A DNA stretch of 25,632 nt from Thalassiosira profunda (GCA_036939355.1 JALLAP010000567.1:1-25632), one strand, 5' to 3'. Counted from the first letter of the stretch, positions 9,795-19,982 are shown. Program-made: numbers and translations. Notes: generated from the letters alone by a model not told the origin.

Positions 9795-10392
9795 AATAGG
9801 GGCGGTTGGGAATCACGTGCTTGGCAATTGAACCGGAGGCGGTCGGGGACTATGCCGGGGCTGCAAAGGATGTTGGCACAGATGAAATAGTAATTGATAA
9901 ATTTTGCTTCCAAAGGTCTCTCGATACTACCTACCATCTACTTCCCCGACTCAAAGTCGTGCTCTTCTCCTGGTCTCAGGCTGTCTCTGTCCGGGTCTTA
10001 GCCTCTCGGCTTGAGAGAAGCGCTAAGCAAGCAAATTTTCTGCGACAGTACATACACGGATCTTGATTGCATGGTTCGGTTTGGTGATTAATTTGATGAG
10101 CGCTAATATTTGCCGCCCCTTCTCACTAGATTTTTTGCACGCACAAAATCCGCCACAACAAAACTCGGCCGTGTCAACAACCGCCGCGCCGCGGATACAA
10201 TCGCCCCCCACGCCGCCCGGCCCAGCCCCGCCCCGCTCCTCGGCGGCCCCGACTGCCGTTGATTTGCAATTATCCCGCCGCCGCCGCGCTCCGACGCCCG
10301 CCCGCGCTCACATCTCGTGCAGCCCACCGTTCGCCCGACACCCCTCCCATCGACAACTGCCCACAAGAACCCCCACCCAAGACATCACCAAC
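9795..10392. other. intergenic, no gene seen
   Basis: About 600 bp between the RING-CH gene and the MBD/HA gene. It should hold the former's 3' UTR and the latter's promoter and a C-rich 5' UTR (10190-10390). The frame of the downstream gene is open back to 10063, but that stretch is low-complexity P/R/S-rich and unlike the protein that follows. Confidence 0.5.
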
Positions 10393-13300
10393 ATGAGCTC
10401 CCACCGCGGCCCTAAGAAGCCGCCGCCGCCGGTGCCGGCCCACTTCCGCCTCCATGCCCCGCTGGCCCCGCCCCCGGCGCCCAAGGCGTCGGTTGAGGCA
10501 GCGTTTCAGCCGCCGCGCCCGGGGGAGAAGGGTGACACGTCCAGTGATCGAGGTGAGAAGCCCACGGCCGATGCCAAGGCTGCTTCCACGGCGGGCGAGA
10601 AATCCAAGGATAAAACCGAGGCCGCCGATCCCAAGCCCGATGCCGTCCCCAGCGCCCCGGCTGCGGTGGCTGCCTCCGTGGCCAAACCATCCGGCCCTCG
10701 CAAAACGGTGGACCTCTCCTTCCTGGACGATTCGGACGACGAGGAGGATTCCGCCAACAGCGCCCCCAAGGCGCCCATCATGTGGGCTCCTCGCAATTCG
10801 GCCACGGCCGAAGCCTACACCAAGCGGATGAAGGAATTGGAGGAGGCCAAGGAGAGCGGATCGTCCGATTTGGGGAGCAAGTCCGGCGCTCGGAGATCTG
10901 GGGGGAAGGTAGGGGGGAATGCCGGGGAGAAGGAGGGGGAGGCCCCCCACTCCCGGGGCGCCGCCCCCAAGGGCAAGCGGGCCAAGGCCCACGTCAAGGA
11001 TACCTCGCCCGAGGCCCACGCGAGGGTGAAGCACACGCCCAAGGTTGCAAAGGATGCCCCTCCCCAAAAGGCCGGGCTGAAATCCCCTCCGGAGGGGCTG
11101 GCCGGGGCGTCCCCTCCCAAACACCGGCGGGGCAAGCGGGACAAGCGGGCGTCCTCGGACAACAGGCCCGTGCTCGCCGAGACGGAAGTCGCCGCCAAGC
11201 CCAGCAAGCGTGTCAAACATCACGTGCCCACCGAGGAGGAAGTGGAAGCCCAGCCCTGCCCCGACCTCGGACCCGGGTGGACGAAGAAGGTCGTCCCACG
11301 GAAGGGCTCCAACACCAAGGACAGCTACTACTACTCCCCCGGAGGCGAACGGTTCCGCAGCAAGACCCAGGCGGCCAAGTTCCTGGCCGGGAAGCCAGGC
11401 ACCGATTCCCTGGCCAAGAAGATGGGCGCCCACAGCCCGGCGAAGAAGGCTGCAAAAGCGCCTGCGAAGAAGCCGGAGGCAGCCGTGGAGGAAGAAGAGG
11501 CCGAGCCGGAACCGGAGCCCTGTCCCGAGATTGGCGCGGGGTGGACGCGGAAGATGGTCCCCCGCAAGGGAGGGCGGGGGAAGGCGGCCACCGTTGAGAC
11601 GTACTACCACTCGCCGGAAGGCAAGGCGTTCCGTACCATGGCGCAGGTGATGAAGTTCCTCGAAAAGTCGCAGAAGAAGCCAGCGGCGAAGGAGGCCACG
11701 CCGGCCGCCGTGGAGGGAGAAAAGAGGAGGTCCAAGCGCAAGCGCGACCTCGAGGCCGAGGCGGAAGACGACGACGGTGGAGCCCGCCGCTCGAAGAGGG
11801 ATCGCAAGCTGTCGCTTCAGGCGGAAGAGGTGCGGAGCAACGAGGCTTTTGCCACTGCCATGACGGCACCCAAGCCTGCCACGAAGAAGCCGGCGGCGAA
11901 GAAGACCAGCAGCAAGTTTGCCGTGGTCCAATCGGCCGCTTCCAGCGTCGCCCGCGGCCGCAAGCCCCAGCCGTTCCGGGCCGGCGACCGCGTCNGTGGT
12001 CCAATCGGCCGCTTCCAGCGTCGCCCGCGGCCGCAAGCCCCAGCCGTTCCGGGCCGGCGACCGCGTCGAGGCCAAGTACCGCGGCCGGGGGAAGCGGTAC
12101 TACCCCGGGACGATCGTGGCCGTCGTGCCCCCGGGCAATCGCTTCGACATTGACTACGACGACGGCGACAAGGACAGCGGGTTGTCCGCCGCGTTCGTTC
12201 GGAGGCTGGAGGGGGCGTACGAGTTGATGGAGGTGGAGGTGTCGGACGGGGGCGAGGAACTGGAGGAAGAAGAGGACGAGTACGAGGAGGAGGAAGAAGA
12301 AGATGAAGAGTCGGACGACGAGGAGAAGAAGCCCAAGGCCCGGGCGAAGGGCGGCAAAAAGAAGAAGGCCAAGAGAGTCAGGGACTATTCGTATCTGGAG
12401 GAGAAGAAGACCAAGACGTGGGTCGAGCGCATTGCCATGCTGAAGGCATACAAGAAGAAGTACGGCACGTGCAATGTGACCGAACGGAAGAAGGAGATCG
12501 ATCCCAAGCTGCTGAGCTGGGTGCTCGAGTCGAGGAAGCAGTACAAGCGCTACGCGCGGGGCAAGCAGTCGTCCCTGAGCGCCGGCAAGATCGAGGTGCG
12601 TCCTTCGTGCAGTTGTTGATGCGTCTTTCTTGCCTTGGCCTGAGAATCTAACCCTCCAATGCACTGTTGTGGGTTTGCATCGCAACAGGAGTTGGAAGCA
12701 CTGGGCTTTGACTTCACCCCGCGCGCGTCCGGGCAGGCGCAGAGCAACCGTGACAAAATGTTCCGGAAGATGTGGGACGAGATGTACGAAAAAATGGAGG
12801 CATACAAGGCCGAGCACGGCGACTGCCTCGTGAGCTGCGTCAAGAGGGAGGACACGCCGGAATCGCACATCACATTGGCGAACTGGACTCGCGGGCAACG
12901 CAAGCACTTCAACAAGGTCGGGCGGGAGGGCTTCGACCCCTACCGTTTGGCCAAGTTGGAAGCGATCGGCTTCGACTTCGATCCGATGGAGTCGCAGTCG
13001 TACAAGGTCAAGAAGCGGGCGCTGATGTCCGCGCGCATCCAGGCCAACTGGCAGAAGCATTTCCAGAACCTCGTCCAGTTCAAGGAGGAGAATGGCAACC
13101 TCATCGTGGGCCCGAAGAACAAGGACTGGCCGGGCTTGTACAATTGGATCCACTGCCAGAGGAAGGCCTATAAAAAGTGGGAAGCCGGCGACGAGAAGGC
13201 GTTGATGTTCCCCGAGTGGATCGAGAAAATGAACGAGGTGAGTCTGGACGCGTGCTTCATCCTTGCGCATCAAGTCCGTATCTCAATCAATCTTCGCCTC

Positions 13301-13984
13301 CATCTAGATCGGATTCGACTGGGCTCCCATGAGAGGAGAGGGCTACTCGCAGATGCTGTCGGAGCGGAAGAGCCCTGGCTTCGAATCTCGGTGGAATGCG
13401 CAGTACCAGTGAGTGAGAGTGCATGCTGGAGCATTCGCTAAAGTTGGTTCCGTTCCTAACGGCGCTTTGTCAATCGCTCGTGTCACCTCTTCAGAGAATT
13501 GGTGGAGTTCAAGGAGAAGTACGGCACTTGCGTCGTGCCCGGCCGCTCTGGCAAGAAGAAAAAAGGGGACCACACGTCGCTCGCCGGCTGGATTCACGTG
13601 CAGCGCAAGCACAAGCGCAACCACGACTTGGGAAAGAGGACCCCATTGACGGCCAAACGCATCCAACTGCTTGACGAGCTCGGCCTGGACTGGGCGCCCA
13701 AAAACACCGGAGGCTTGCAAAAGATCATTGACGACAGGTGGGATAAGGAGTGGGATGCGAATTTCGAGAAGCTCTGCGCATTCAAGAAGAAGGCGGGCCA
13801 CGCCAACCCGAAAAAGAAGGAGCCGGGGATCGGTCCGTGGGCGAGCCGGATGCGGCAGATGTACCAAAAGAACCTGGAGGGGGAGGCGACGACGCTGACG
13901 GACGTGAAAATTGCCAAGCTTCAGAGTGTCGGTTTCGACTTCGTGTCGGAAAAGATGAAGGGGGTCAAGACGATGGCCGTCTAA
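10393..13984 (+). CDS. two MBD-like domains + Tudor-like domain + five helicase-associated (HA) repeats; putative chromatin protein
   Basis: Four exons: 10393-12595 (containing the N at 11995 and its duplication), 12689-13237, 13308-13408 and 13495-13984. Introns are 93, 70 and 86 nt with GT..AG ends and matching phases. The corrected protein is 1089 residues. Residues 1-285 are disordered, K/P/A-rich. Two domains of methyl-CpG-binding type follow at about 289-335 (GWTKKVVPRKG...YYYSPGGERFRSKT) and 377-428 (GWTRKMVPRKG...YYHSPEGKAFRTM). A Tudor/agenet-like barrel sits at about 527-580 (FRAGDRVEAKYRGRGKRYYP...FDIDYDDGD), then a long acidic stretch and a KKKKAKR basic patch. Five HA repeats (about 650-715, 728-805, 826-905, 917-1000, 1000-1080) each have a W near the start, a YGTC-like core and end in LGFDF-like residues. 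No helicase motor is present. Inferred role: DNA/chromatin binding in the nucleus. Confidence 0.8.
11923..12067. other. assembly join: 72-bp duplication around N (11995)
   Basis: Positions 11923-11994 and 11996-12067 are identical. The peptide ASSVARGRKPQPFRAGDRV is encoded in both copies, in different frames. Collapsing them joins the MBD-containing part to the Tudor-like domain. Confidence 0.95.
12596..12688 (+). other. intron 1 of the MBD/HA gene
   Basis: GAG|GTGCGT donor and CGCAACAG|GAG acceptor, 93 nt, phase 0. Splicing joins ...SAGKIE to ELEALGFDF, completing the first HA repeat. Unspliced, the frame stops at 12619. Confidence 0.85.
13238..13307 (+). other. intron 2 of the MBD/HA gene
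   Basis: GAG|GTGAGT donor and CATCTAG|ATC acceptor, 70 nt, phase 0. Splicing joins WIEKMNE to IGFDWAPM, completing the third HA repeat. Confidence 0.85.
13409..13494 (+). other. intron 3 of the MBD/HA gene
   Basis: CA|GTGAGT donor and CTCTTCAG|A acceptor, 86 nt, phase 2. Splicing gives SRWNAQYQELVEFKEKYGTC, a good HA repeat start. Confidence 0.85.
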
Positions 13985-14529
13985 GAGAGAATGGGGCCAA
14001 ATGGAGAATCGGGTATCGGGTGAGGATGATTGGCGAGCTATGTAGCTAGTGGGGAGAGAGTGGCGAGCTATTAGGGAGAGAGCAGTGTGATGTCGGTGTC
14101 TGTGTTGCTCCAGCTTGTTGGGATGTGTCATGATTGTTTGAGCTTCTATCAGAGATATCGTGTAGGCTCTACCATCAAATCTGTCGAAGTGATTTCTCTC
14201 TCCCGCGTACCAGGGTAAATAATGTTGTAGATACTCTTGGGTCCGGCACTTGCTGGCGGTATCCTTTTTCTTGATAATGAAACTTTACAGGCGATGCTGG
14301 GCTGGCCTTCAACAACATCATTCTCTAGCACCTGCATTGGTAAGAGTAAAGCTGCCATTGAGCACTCGCCCGCTCCCTCTCAAGCAACGCCGGGCAACTG
14401 AAGCACTGAGGAGCGAGGGGTATCTTTCTATGTACGTAGAAATGTGTAGGTAGGGTAAGCAGGAGAAAACTCAAAGAGGGCGCCAAGAGGGCGCCGTCAG
14501 TGAAGCCCTCCCGACTCCTCTGTCGCGAG
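13985..14529. other. intergenic, no gene seen; short direct repeats
   Basis: The 545 bp between the MBD/HA stop codon and the transposon's target-site duplication. It contains imperfect tandem GGCGAGCTAT/GGGAGAGAG units at about 14032-14083 and two adjacent AGAGGGCGCC units at about 14476-14500. No coding frame of convincing composition is present. Confidence 0.5.
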
Positions 14530-14538
14530 GTTCAGCCC
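14530..14538. repeat. left target-site duplication (GTTCAGCCC)
   Basis: GTTCAGCCC occurs here and again at 19974-19982, exactly outside the outermost matching bases of the inverted repeats (ACACCA inward on the left; TGGTGTA ending on the right). The duplication is 8 or 9 bp depending on whether the last C belongs to the element. Confidence 0.75.
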
Positions 14539-14684
14539 ACACCAGTAGCTCGAGTATCTACCTAGCCCCTAGAAGTACGTACGCGAAATTCTAGCGGAGC
14601 TAGATACTCCAAGCTCTGGCCACGGATCAGCTCCCGGCGCTAACTTCAGCAAAATTCCCACGCAAATTTCGCTTGCTTTTTTTT
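14539..14684 (+). repeat. left terminal inverted repeat
   Basis: Matches the reverse complement of 19861-19973. The inner 55 bp (14628-14682) are about 80 percent identical to the right copy, with TCCCGGCGCTAACTTCA exact. The outer part matches more loosely (ACACCA tip, AGCC, GTACGTACG), and the left copy carries about 30 extra bp. Confidence 0.85.
14552..14609. repeat. subterminal imperfect palindrome centred on GTACGTAC
   Basis: GAGTATCTA at 14552-14560 pairs with TAGATACTC at 14601-14609; CTAGAA and TTCTAG pair inside, around GTACGTAC (14575-14582). A similar but weaker structure lies in the right TIR (TAGCC 19918-19922, GTACGTAC 19932-19939, GGCTA 19948-19952). Confidence 0.7.
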
Positions 14685-14705
14685 GACCAGCGCAAACATC
14701 ACCTC

Positions 14706-17700
14706 ATGCCGACCTCGAAGGGTCGGCCTCCTACGCCCTCCCGCGGCCGCGGCGCCGATGCGGAGGCCCTCGCCGCCGCCCAAGGAGCCCCCCCGGCCTC
14801 GCCGACGGCCGGCGGTGCCGCCGCGCGCGCGCTAACGTTCGCCGGCGCCGGAGATAAGAGGGCCTCCCAAGAAGGCCGCTCCCACGACGTGCAGGGGTAT
14901 CCCTCCCCGGCCAAGAAGAAGCCCTCCTCCTCCCGCATCGCGGACGACGTGCGCTCGCCGGCGCAGTCGGCGCACTTCCCCTGCCGTGGCAGCGGGGATT
15001 CGTCCGGCGCCGGGGGCGGTGCCGCGGTGGAGGCACCTGCGATTGCAAATCACCCTGCCGAGGATGCCGGCGGGGAGGGAGCCAGCGGCGCGGCGGGGGA
15101 CGCCGACGGGATGGCGGACGCGTGCATCGGACCTCCTACGCTCGCCCACGCGATATTGGAGCTCGCCGAGGGGGCCGTGGACGCCGCGGTGCTCGCGGCC
15201 GCTCCCTTTGCAGACGAGGCTGCCGTGGCCGAGGCACGGCCCGTGGGGGAGGGCGCCGAACGCCGAACCCTCCCACCGCGTGTGTCCTTGTCCCCCGAGG
15301 TCACCGCGCCTCGGATCGCCCACGCCATGGCCGCCGTTGCCGCGGGGACGCCGCCCGAATCTGCCCCGACCGACACGCAACAACAGCCGAAGAAGAAGCC
15401 GCCCGTCAAGGGGGGGAAAAAGGTGGTGCTCGATTCGAACTTTTTCAGCTACCTCCGCCCCAACGCCTTCGACACGGCGCGGTTCAAGAAGGGCCACACC
15501 GAGGTGTACTCCAGAGCGGACCGCGACGCCTTCGAAAAGGAATTCAACAAACAGCTTGGGTTCAACTTTGCGGAGAAGCGGAGGAAGAACACGAAGCAGG
15601 CTCGGGCGTCTCGTTCCGCGGAGCAGGACCTCGATACGGACGAGGCGGCGTTCAATGTCGGAACGAACGACAGCCGCAATCTCTCCCGCTACGTCCTCGA
15701 GGACATGTTGCAATGCAGGGAGGGCCAGCTTTTCCTCCTCTGCGTCGAGAAGGCGGCGGACGAGCCGTATCACCACGGCGTCCTCAAAGGCGCGGCCGCC
15801 AAGCAGAAGAAGGCGGCGGTCGGCGGCGACGTGTGCAAAATCTCGGGCACCGCGTACTACTGCCTCAAGGTGCGGATCGACGTGGTGCCGATGCATCAAG
15901 ACCTCAAGCTGGGCATGACGCGGGCCCAGTTCGAGAAGCACTACTTCAACCGCAGCGGGGGGTTCGTCGTCACCATCAACGAGACCGAGGGGGAGGAGGC
16001 GGCGGAACGGCTGACGTTCGCTTGGAGGGACCTCGTCGAGCTGCCCAATCGGTACATGTTCTTCGGGGCGCCGCACGACGGCACTCGGCCGTTCAAGGAA
16101 ATCTTCCGCAACAAGACGGACCCAGAATACGCGCACCACATATTCCGTCAGTTCGCGGCCGAGTACAAGGGAGACGCCAGGGCGTCGGCGCAGCTCTGGG
16201 GCACGTACCAAAAGTGCCTTCGCGATCGCTTGGAGACGGAGCTGCTCCGCATGACGGCCCAGCGCGACGGCGTTCTCGCCAAGGCCTCCTTCGACACCGA
16301 CGCGGCAAAGCTGTATTGCAAGGTCTTCGATAAGTATTGCCGCAACTGCTTCGTGACCGTCATGACCAACTTCCAGGACTACTCGCAACCCATCATATCC
16401 CCGGACGACTTCCTGATTTGGCTCGAGCTGTCGAAGACCGTGTATCCCGAGCAGTGGGCGTTCTTTTCCGCGCTGAGGAAGATCAACCACGGCAAGGACT
16501 CGTCGGCCCTCGTCGCGTACAAAGAGCGTCAGGTGTTCAGCCAGATCATGGCGTTCCAGCGCGTCGCCAACCCGAGCAAGCTGTGCCACTACGCCCTCAT
16601 CACCAGCGCAGCGTATTACGGCTGGGGCGTGAAGGAGGCGGTCGTCAATGCGAGCACGTTTTGGGGCACGACCGTTAGCCGGGCCTACCGCGAGAGACGA
16701 TTCACAGAGTTCGCCACCAACGTTGTCAAGATTCAGCGGGCAATCTTGAAGACTCAGCGCGCCGTCAACACGACGTGGGACAATTATGTCGAGAGCATGA
16801 AGCTTCGCGACATGCGTGGCGGCAAATCAGCGAAGACGTTCAACGGAACGCACGAGGCAGCGCACCAGGTGAACGAGTTCGATGACTGTCGCTTCGACGA
16901 GAAGTACGTGGAAATGCGGTACGACGACCAGCAGAAGCGCCCCTCCCCAGCCGGCATGCGAATGTACGAGACTCTCGCCCTCGCGGATCGCCACCTGGGC
17001 ACGAGGGCGTTTGTGAACCACTCCACAATTCCCGTCGGCGCCGAGCCGTGTTTCAGCGGCAAGCGTGTCGCTGCGTACGATGCCCTGACCGACATTGGCT
17101 GGTTCGTTAATGAGGTGGGCAAGGCGTTCTCGGGCCGTCCCGATGCCCACTTCGCGATGTGCGAGGGCAAATTCGACGTTGACACTCTGCTCGAGTTTCG
17201 AGACTTTTGCGATCGCACTGATTCGAAGAAGCTGTTTGCGAAAGCGTCCTCGTTCAAGCGCGACGCCGTGAGGGATTGGAATCCGTTCGTTGATGCGGTC
17301 ACGCAGTCGCTCATGATGGGCTATGTGGGTATCGACGAGTCGTCGGGGAAAGGGGCTGGGGCCGCGTTCGCCGACATCCAGGTGAAGCTGGGCGTTTTGA
17401 AGGAGACCGAGGACTTCTCTCTCGAGCTCGAGCCCGACGCCAAGGACCGTCGCATCTACAGCTACGCCGACGCTAAGAGCAATATGAACGTCGCCGCTTT
17501 CCAGGGAACGCTGGGGGATCGTCCGATGTCGTTGGAGAGTTCGAGCATGTTGGCCGACGTCTTGCTTGATGCCTTCCACAACACGATGTTCCTTCCCGGA
17601 GACTGGCATTCGGGCATGAACATGCTGATGTCGATCTACAAGCTGTTCCACAACGTCCTCCTGAAACCGACGAAGGATTTCCTTGGCTGGCAGCGCATCA

Positions 17701-19173
17701 ACCCGGACGTGTCGAAGTGCTACTACCAGGCGAGCAAGCTGTGCCTCTGGAAGAACCGCGAGCATACTCGGTATCTGTTGCACAACTTTGTCTCGGCCAA
17801 GTGGCCTGAGTACAAAGCGATGTTGACCGAGAATGAGGAGGATCCTCTCTCCGACGCCGATCTCATTTGCAGGATGGCGATCGACTTCAAAGACTTCCTC
17901 ACTGCGTCGATGCAGAGCTCCGACGACGAGCATCTGAAGGTGGTCGCAAGCTTCGTCATCATGTCCTCGCACTTTCACGACTTCGTCGATTCGTATCGAA
18001 TCCAAGATTCGGTCAGCATCGAGAAGGGCTACATGAAGTTTACGCCGGTCTGGAAAATGCTGGGGCAAACGACGTACCTCGACCGCGCGTGGGAGCAGTG
18101 GGAGATGCTGTTCAAGAACTTTCCCTTCTCTCGTTGCCAGGAGGCGCGGATGAATCGCACGGTTCGCACTTNGGGAGATGCTGTTCAAGAACTTTCCCTT
18201 CTCTCGTTGCCAGGAGGCGCGGATGAATCGCACGGTTCGCACTTATCCCGGAGGCACGGGGAAGTCAGCACTTGCTCATGACGAGTGGCTCGAGGTAGCG
18301 AACCGCGATCTTTCCCTGATGCCAACGATGCGAACGCTGATTGCCCTGATCCGCAAAGGGCACTTGGTCGGGCTAGCGAAGCGTTGCAAGCGAGCGTTGG
18401 AGATGTACACCGGGCCGGGACAGCTCGGCGAGCGGAAGGTGTATCGTTCGGGGACCGGAAGCAAGGGCAACTGTACACCTGAGAAGCAGCTGATCTACGA
18501 GCTGTCGGGCCACCTCCTTGGCAAGGTTTTGCTTCCAGCTGGCTCGCCGACTGTCAGCACCGCGAGGAAGATCGAGGTGACGACCGTGAGGGACCTTAAG
18601 CCCAAGCTCAAATCGGTTCTGAAGAGGACCAAGCTGGCTCGTGAGGAGAGGGGCATTCCGGACGATAGCGCGAGCCGGATGCTCAACAGCGTGGGCCTGA
18701 TGTATCGCGGCATCACGGCCAGCCGTGCCGCTGTCGTGGAATTGGAGAACATCCCCGAGGACGAGGAGGATCGAAACGAGGAAGTGGAGCTGGTTGGGTT
18801 GGTGGCGGAGCAGGTGGGAAATCTGACGATCGAAGCCGAGCAGGAAATGGAGGGAATGGCGATCGAGAACGACGCCGCCGAGGAGGGCGAAGCGGACGCC
18901 GACGAAGGCGTCCAGCTGTTGCACAAGCATCTCCTTGACGACGTGTGGACGCTCGGGTGGAAGGAAGTGTCGGAGATGGAAGTGAAGAAGGTGCGGGCGC
19001 AGAGGGAGGCGCGGTTGAAGCGGAAGGTGACGCTGATGAACGTCATCGTCAAGAAGGTGAAGGCAATGAAAGCGGTGTCTTCGGCGGTGGCGGTCGGAGG
19101 CGAGAAAGAGGACGTCGAGCGATGCACGTGGCGCGAATATATGCACTCGCTCCGCCCTGAGTACTTTCGTTAA
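14706..19173 (+). CDS. DUF6589-like transposase candidate of the TIR element
   Basis: After removing the duplication around the N at 18172 this is one uninterrupted frame of 1464 residues. The ATG at 14706 (MPTSKGRPPTPSRGRG) is the first in frame after the left TIR. Residues 1-225 are disordered, A/G/P-rich with basic patches. From about 228 (KVVLDSNFFSYLRPNAFD) the protein is well folded. The segment around 620-700 (LCHYALITSAAYYGWGVKEA ... TTWDNYVESM) and the segment around 935-985 (LGDRPMSLESSS ... LPGDWHSGMNMLMSIYKLF) fit the pattern I know from fungal and algal DUF6589 proteins, in which DN(F/Y) and GD...PG.FH blocks are conserved. D692, D938 and H968 are thus candidate active-site residues of an RNase H-like fold. 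The C-terminal 150 residues are acidic, then basic. The stop overlaps that of the opposing broken frame. The function is inferred mainly from the TIR context. Confidence 0.75.
18100..18244. other. assembly join: 72-bp duplication around N (18172)
   Basis: Positions 18100-18171 and 18173-18244 are identical and encode MLFKNFPFSRCQEARMNRTV in both copies. Collapsing them yields a continuous transposase frame. Confidence 0.95.
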
Positions 19174-19766
19174 ATGTTGCAATCCCTCCTCCAATCCATC
19201 TCCTTGCTCGACATGACCGCGACGGCGTACAACGACGCGCACACCGTGCTCGAGGTGGTCGCGTCGTCGACGCCACCGTCCCGGTCCTGTACGCTGTCCG
19301 CGACGCCCAACTGATACCGCCCCTCCTCTTTTTGCAATTGCAAATGTAACCGCCGTTGTAACCCGCCACGATCCGCGCCCGTTGATTGTTGTATCCTCCC
19401 GCCCTATCAACGACGGTGTCCTCGTCCTCGTGGTTGTACAATTGCCGGTCGTCGACGAGCTGCAGACCGCACCCCCCGTGCCCTCCCCGGCCAATCATGA
19501 CGCCCCAACTCGACGCCCGCTACCTCCCTCCCACGCGATGTCGCACTTCGTGCCCCCCCGTTCGGGACGGATGACGAGGCGGATCGCGTCGCGCTGCAGG
19601 GGGCACAGGTCGGGGACGTCCCACGCGCCGGCGGAGGCGGCCCTGATGTCCTCGTCCAGCTGCAACACATCAAAGGGTTGGGGGGATCTGCGGCCGTTTG
19701 CGCGGCCTCCCAGTCCATCGCGCCGCCCTCACCGGCGCCAGTGGTGGCGGTGGTGTCGGGGGGCAT
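19170..19766 (-). pseudogene. degenerate second gene of the transposon, converging on the transposase
   Basis: On the minus strand a frame opens with ATG at 19766, 95 bp inside the right TIR. Protein-like sequence then moves between frames: MDWEAAQTAADPPNP in one; DEDIRAASAGAWDVPDL and PLQRDAIRLVIRPERGGTKC in a second; LVDDRQLYNHEDEDTVVDRAG in a third; and KEEGRYQLGVADSVQDRDGG to ...KEMDWRRDCNI in another, ending in TAA at 19172-19170. That stop overlaps the transposase stop (19171-19173) in a shared TTAA. No intron set with matching phases joined these pieces, so frameshift decay (or sequencing error) is the simplest reading. The PLQRDAIR piece vaguely recalls a helicase N-terminal motif, which is too weak for a call. 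Confidence 0.4.
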
Positions 19767-19860
19767 GGGGGCGGAGCGGTGGGACGAGGGCGGCACCGTA
19801 GGAGGAGCGACGGCCGCGGGCCGGAGGAGCGAGGTGGGGGAGGGTGGAGGGTGACGACGG

Positions 19861-19973
19861 AAAAAAGCAAGCGAAAAGTGAAGGGAATTTGAGTGAAGTT
19901 AGCGCCGGGACCTGTTTTAGCCAGGTTTACCGTACGTACATCTCAGAGGCTATGTACGAGTGCTGTTGGTGTA
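19861..19973 (-). repeat. right terminal inverted repeat
   Basis: Its reverse complement begins TACACCAACAGCACTCG and contains GTACGTACGG, then CAGGTCCCGGCGCTAACTTC and TTTTCGCTTGCTTTTTT, matching the left TIR in the same order. Confidence 0.85.
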
Positions 19974-19982
19974 GTTCAGCCC
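19974..19982. repeat. right target-site duplication (GTTCAGCCC)
   Basis: Second copy of the 9-bp direct repeat at 14530-14538, immediately outside the right TIR tip and 137 bp before the PEX11 start codon. Confidence 0.75.

Larger units (their letters stand above)
14539..19973. mobile_element. complete TIR DNA transposon with DUF6589-like transposase
   Basis: A 5.4-kb element (about 5.36 kb after removing the assembly duplication) bounded by imperfect terminal inverted repeats (14539-14684 and 19861-19973) and a direct 8-9 bp duplication GTTCAGCC(C). The TIRs share the tip ACACCA, a GTACGTAC palindrome and a 17-bp exact block TCCCGGCGCTAACTTCA, then a TTTCGCTTGCTTTTTT inner end. The left TIR ends about 20 bp before the start codon of the large protein. 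A broken frame starts near the right TIR and converges on it. The combination of TIR, TSD and a long intact reading frame indicates a potentially autonomous, fairly recent class II insertion. The superfamily is unresolved: the TSD size allows hAT-, KDZ- or Mutator-like groups. Confidence 0.8.

Noticed and set aside
10063..10392. N-terminal extension of the MBD/HA protein from an upstream in-frame ATG
   Set aside because: The extension is compositionally unlike the rest and includes the C-rich probable 5' UTR. The ATG at 10393 begins the same Lys/Pro style as the following sequence.
11213..13273. Long minus-strand open frame (about 686 codons) across the MBD/HA gene
   Set aside because: It is antisense to a gene with clear domains, runs through an N and two introns, and has an R/P/L-rich composition typical of the complement of GC-rich coding DNA.
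14032..14083. GGCGAGCTAT/GGGAGAGAG units as a transposon end
   Set aside because: They lie about 450 bp outside the TSD and have no inverted counterpart on the right side.
14832..16589. Minus-strand open frame of 585 codons inside the transposase gene
   Set aside because: A mirror of the transposase coding frame with low-complexity composition and no motif; the plus-strand protein is folded and continuous.
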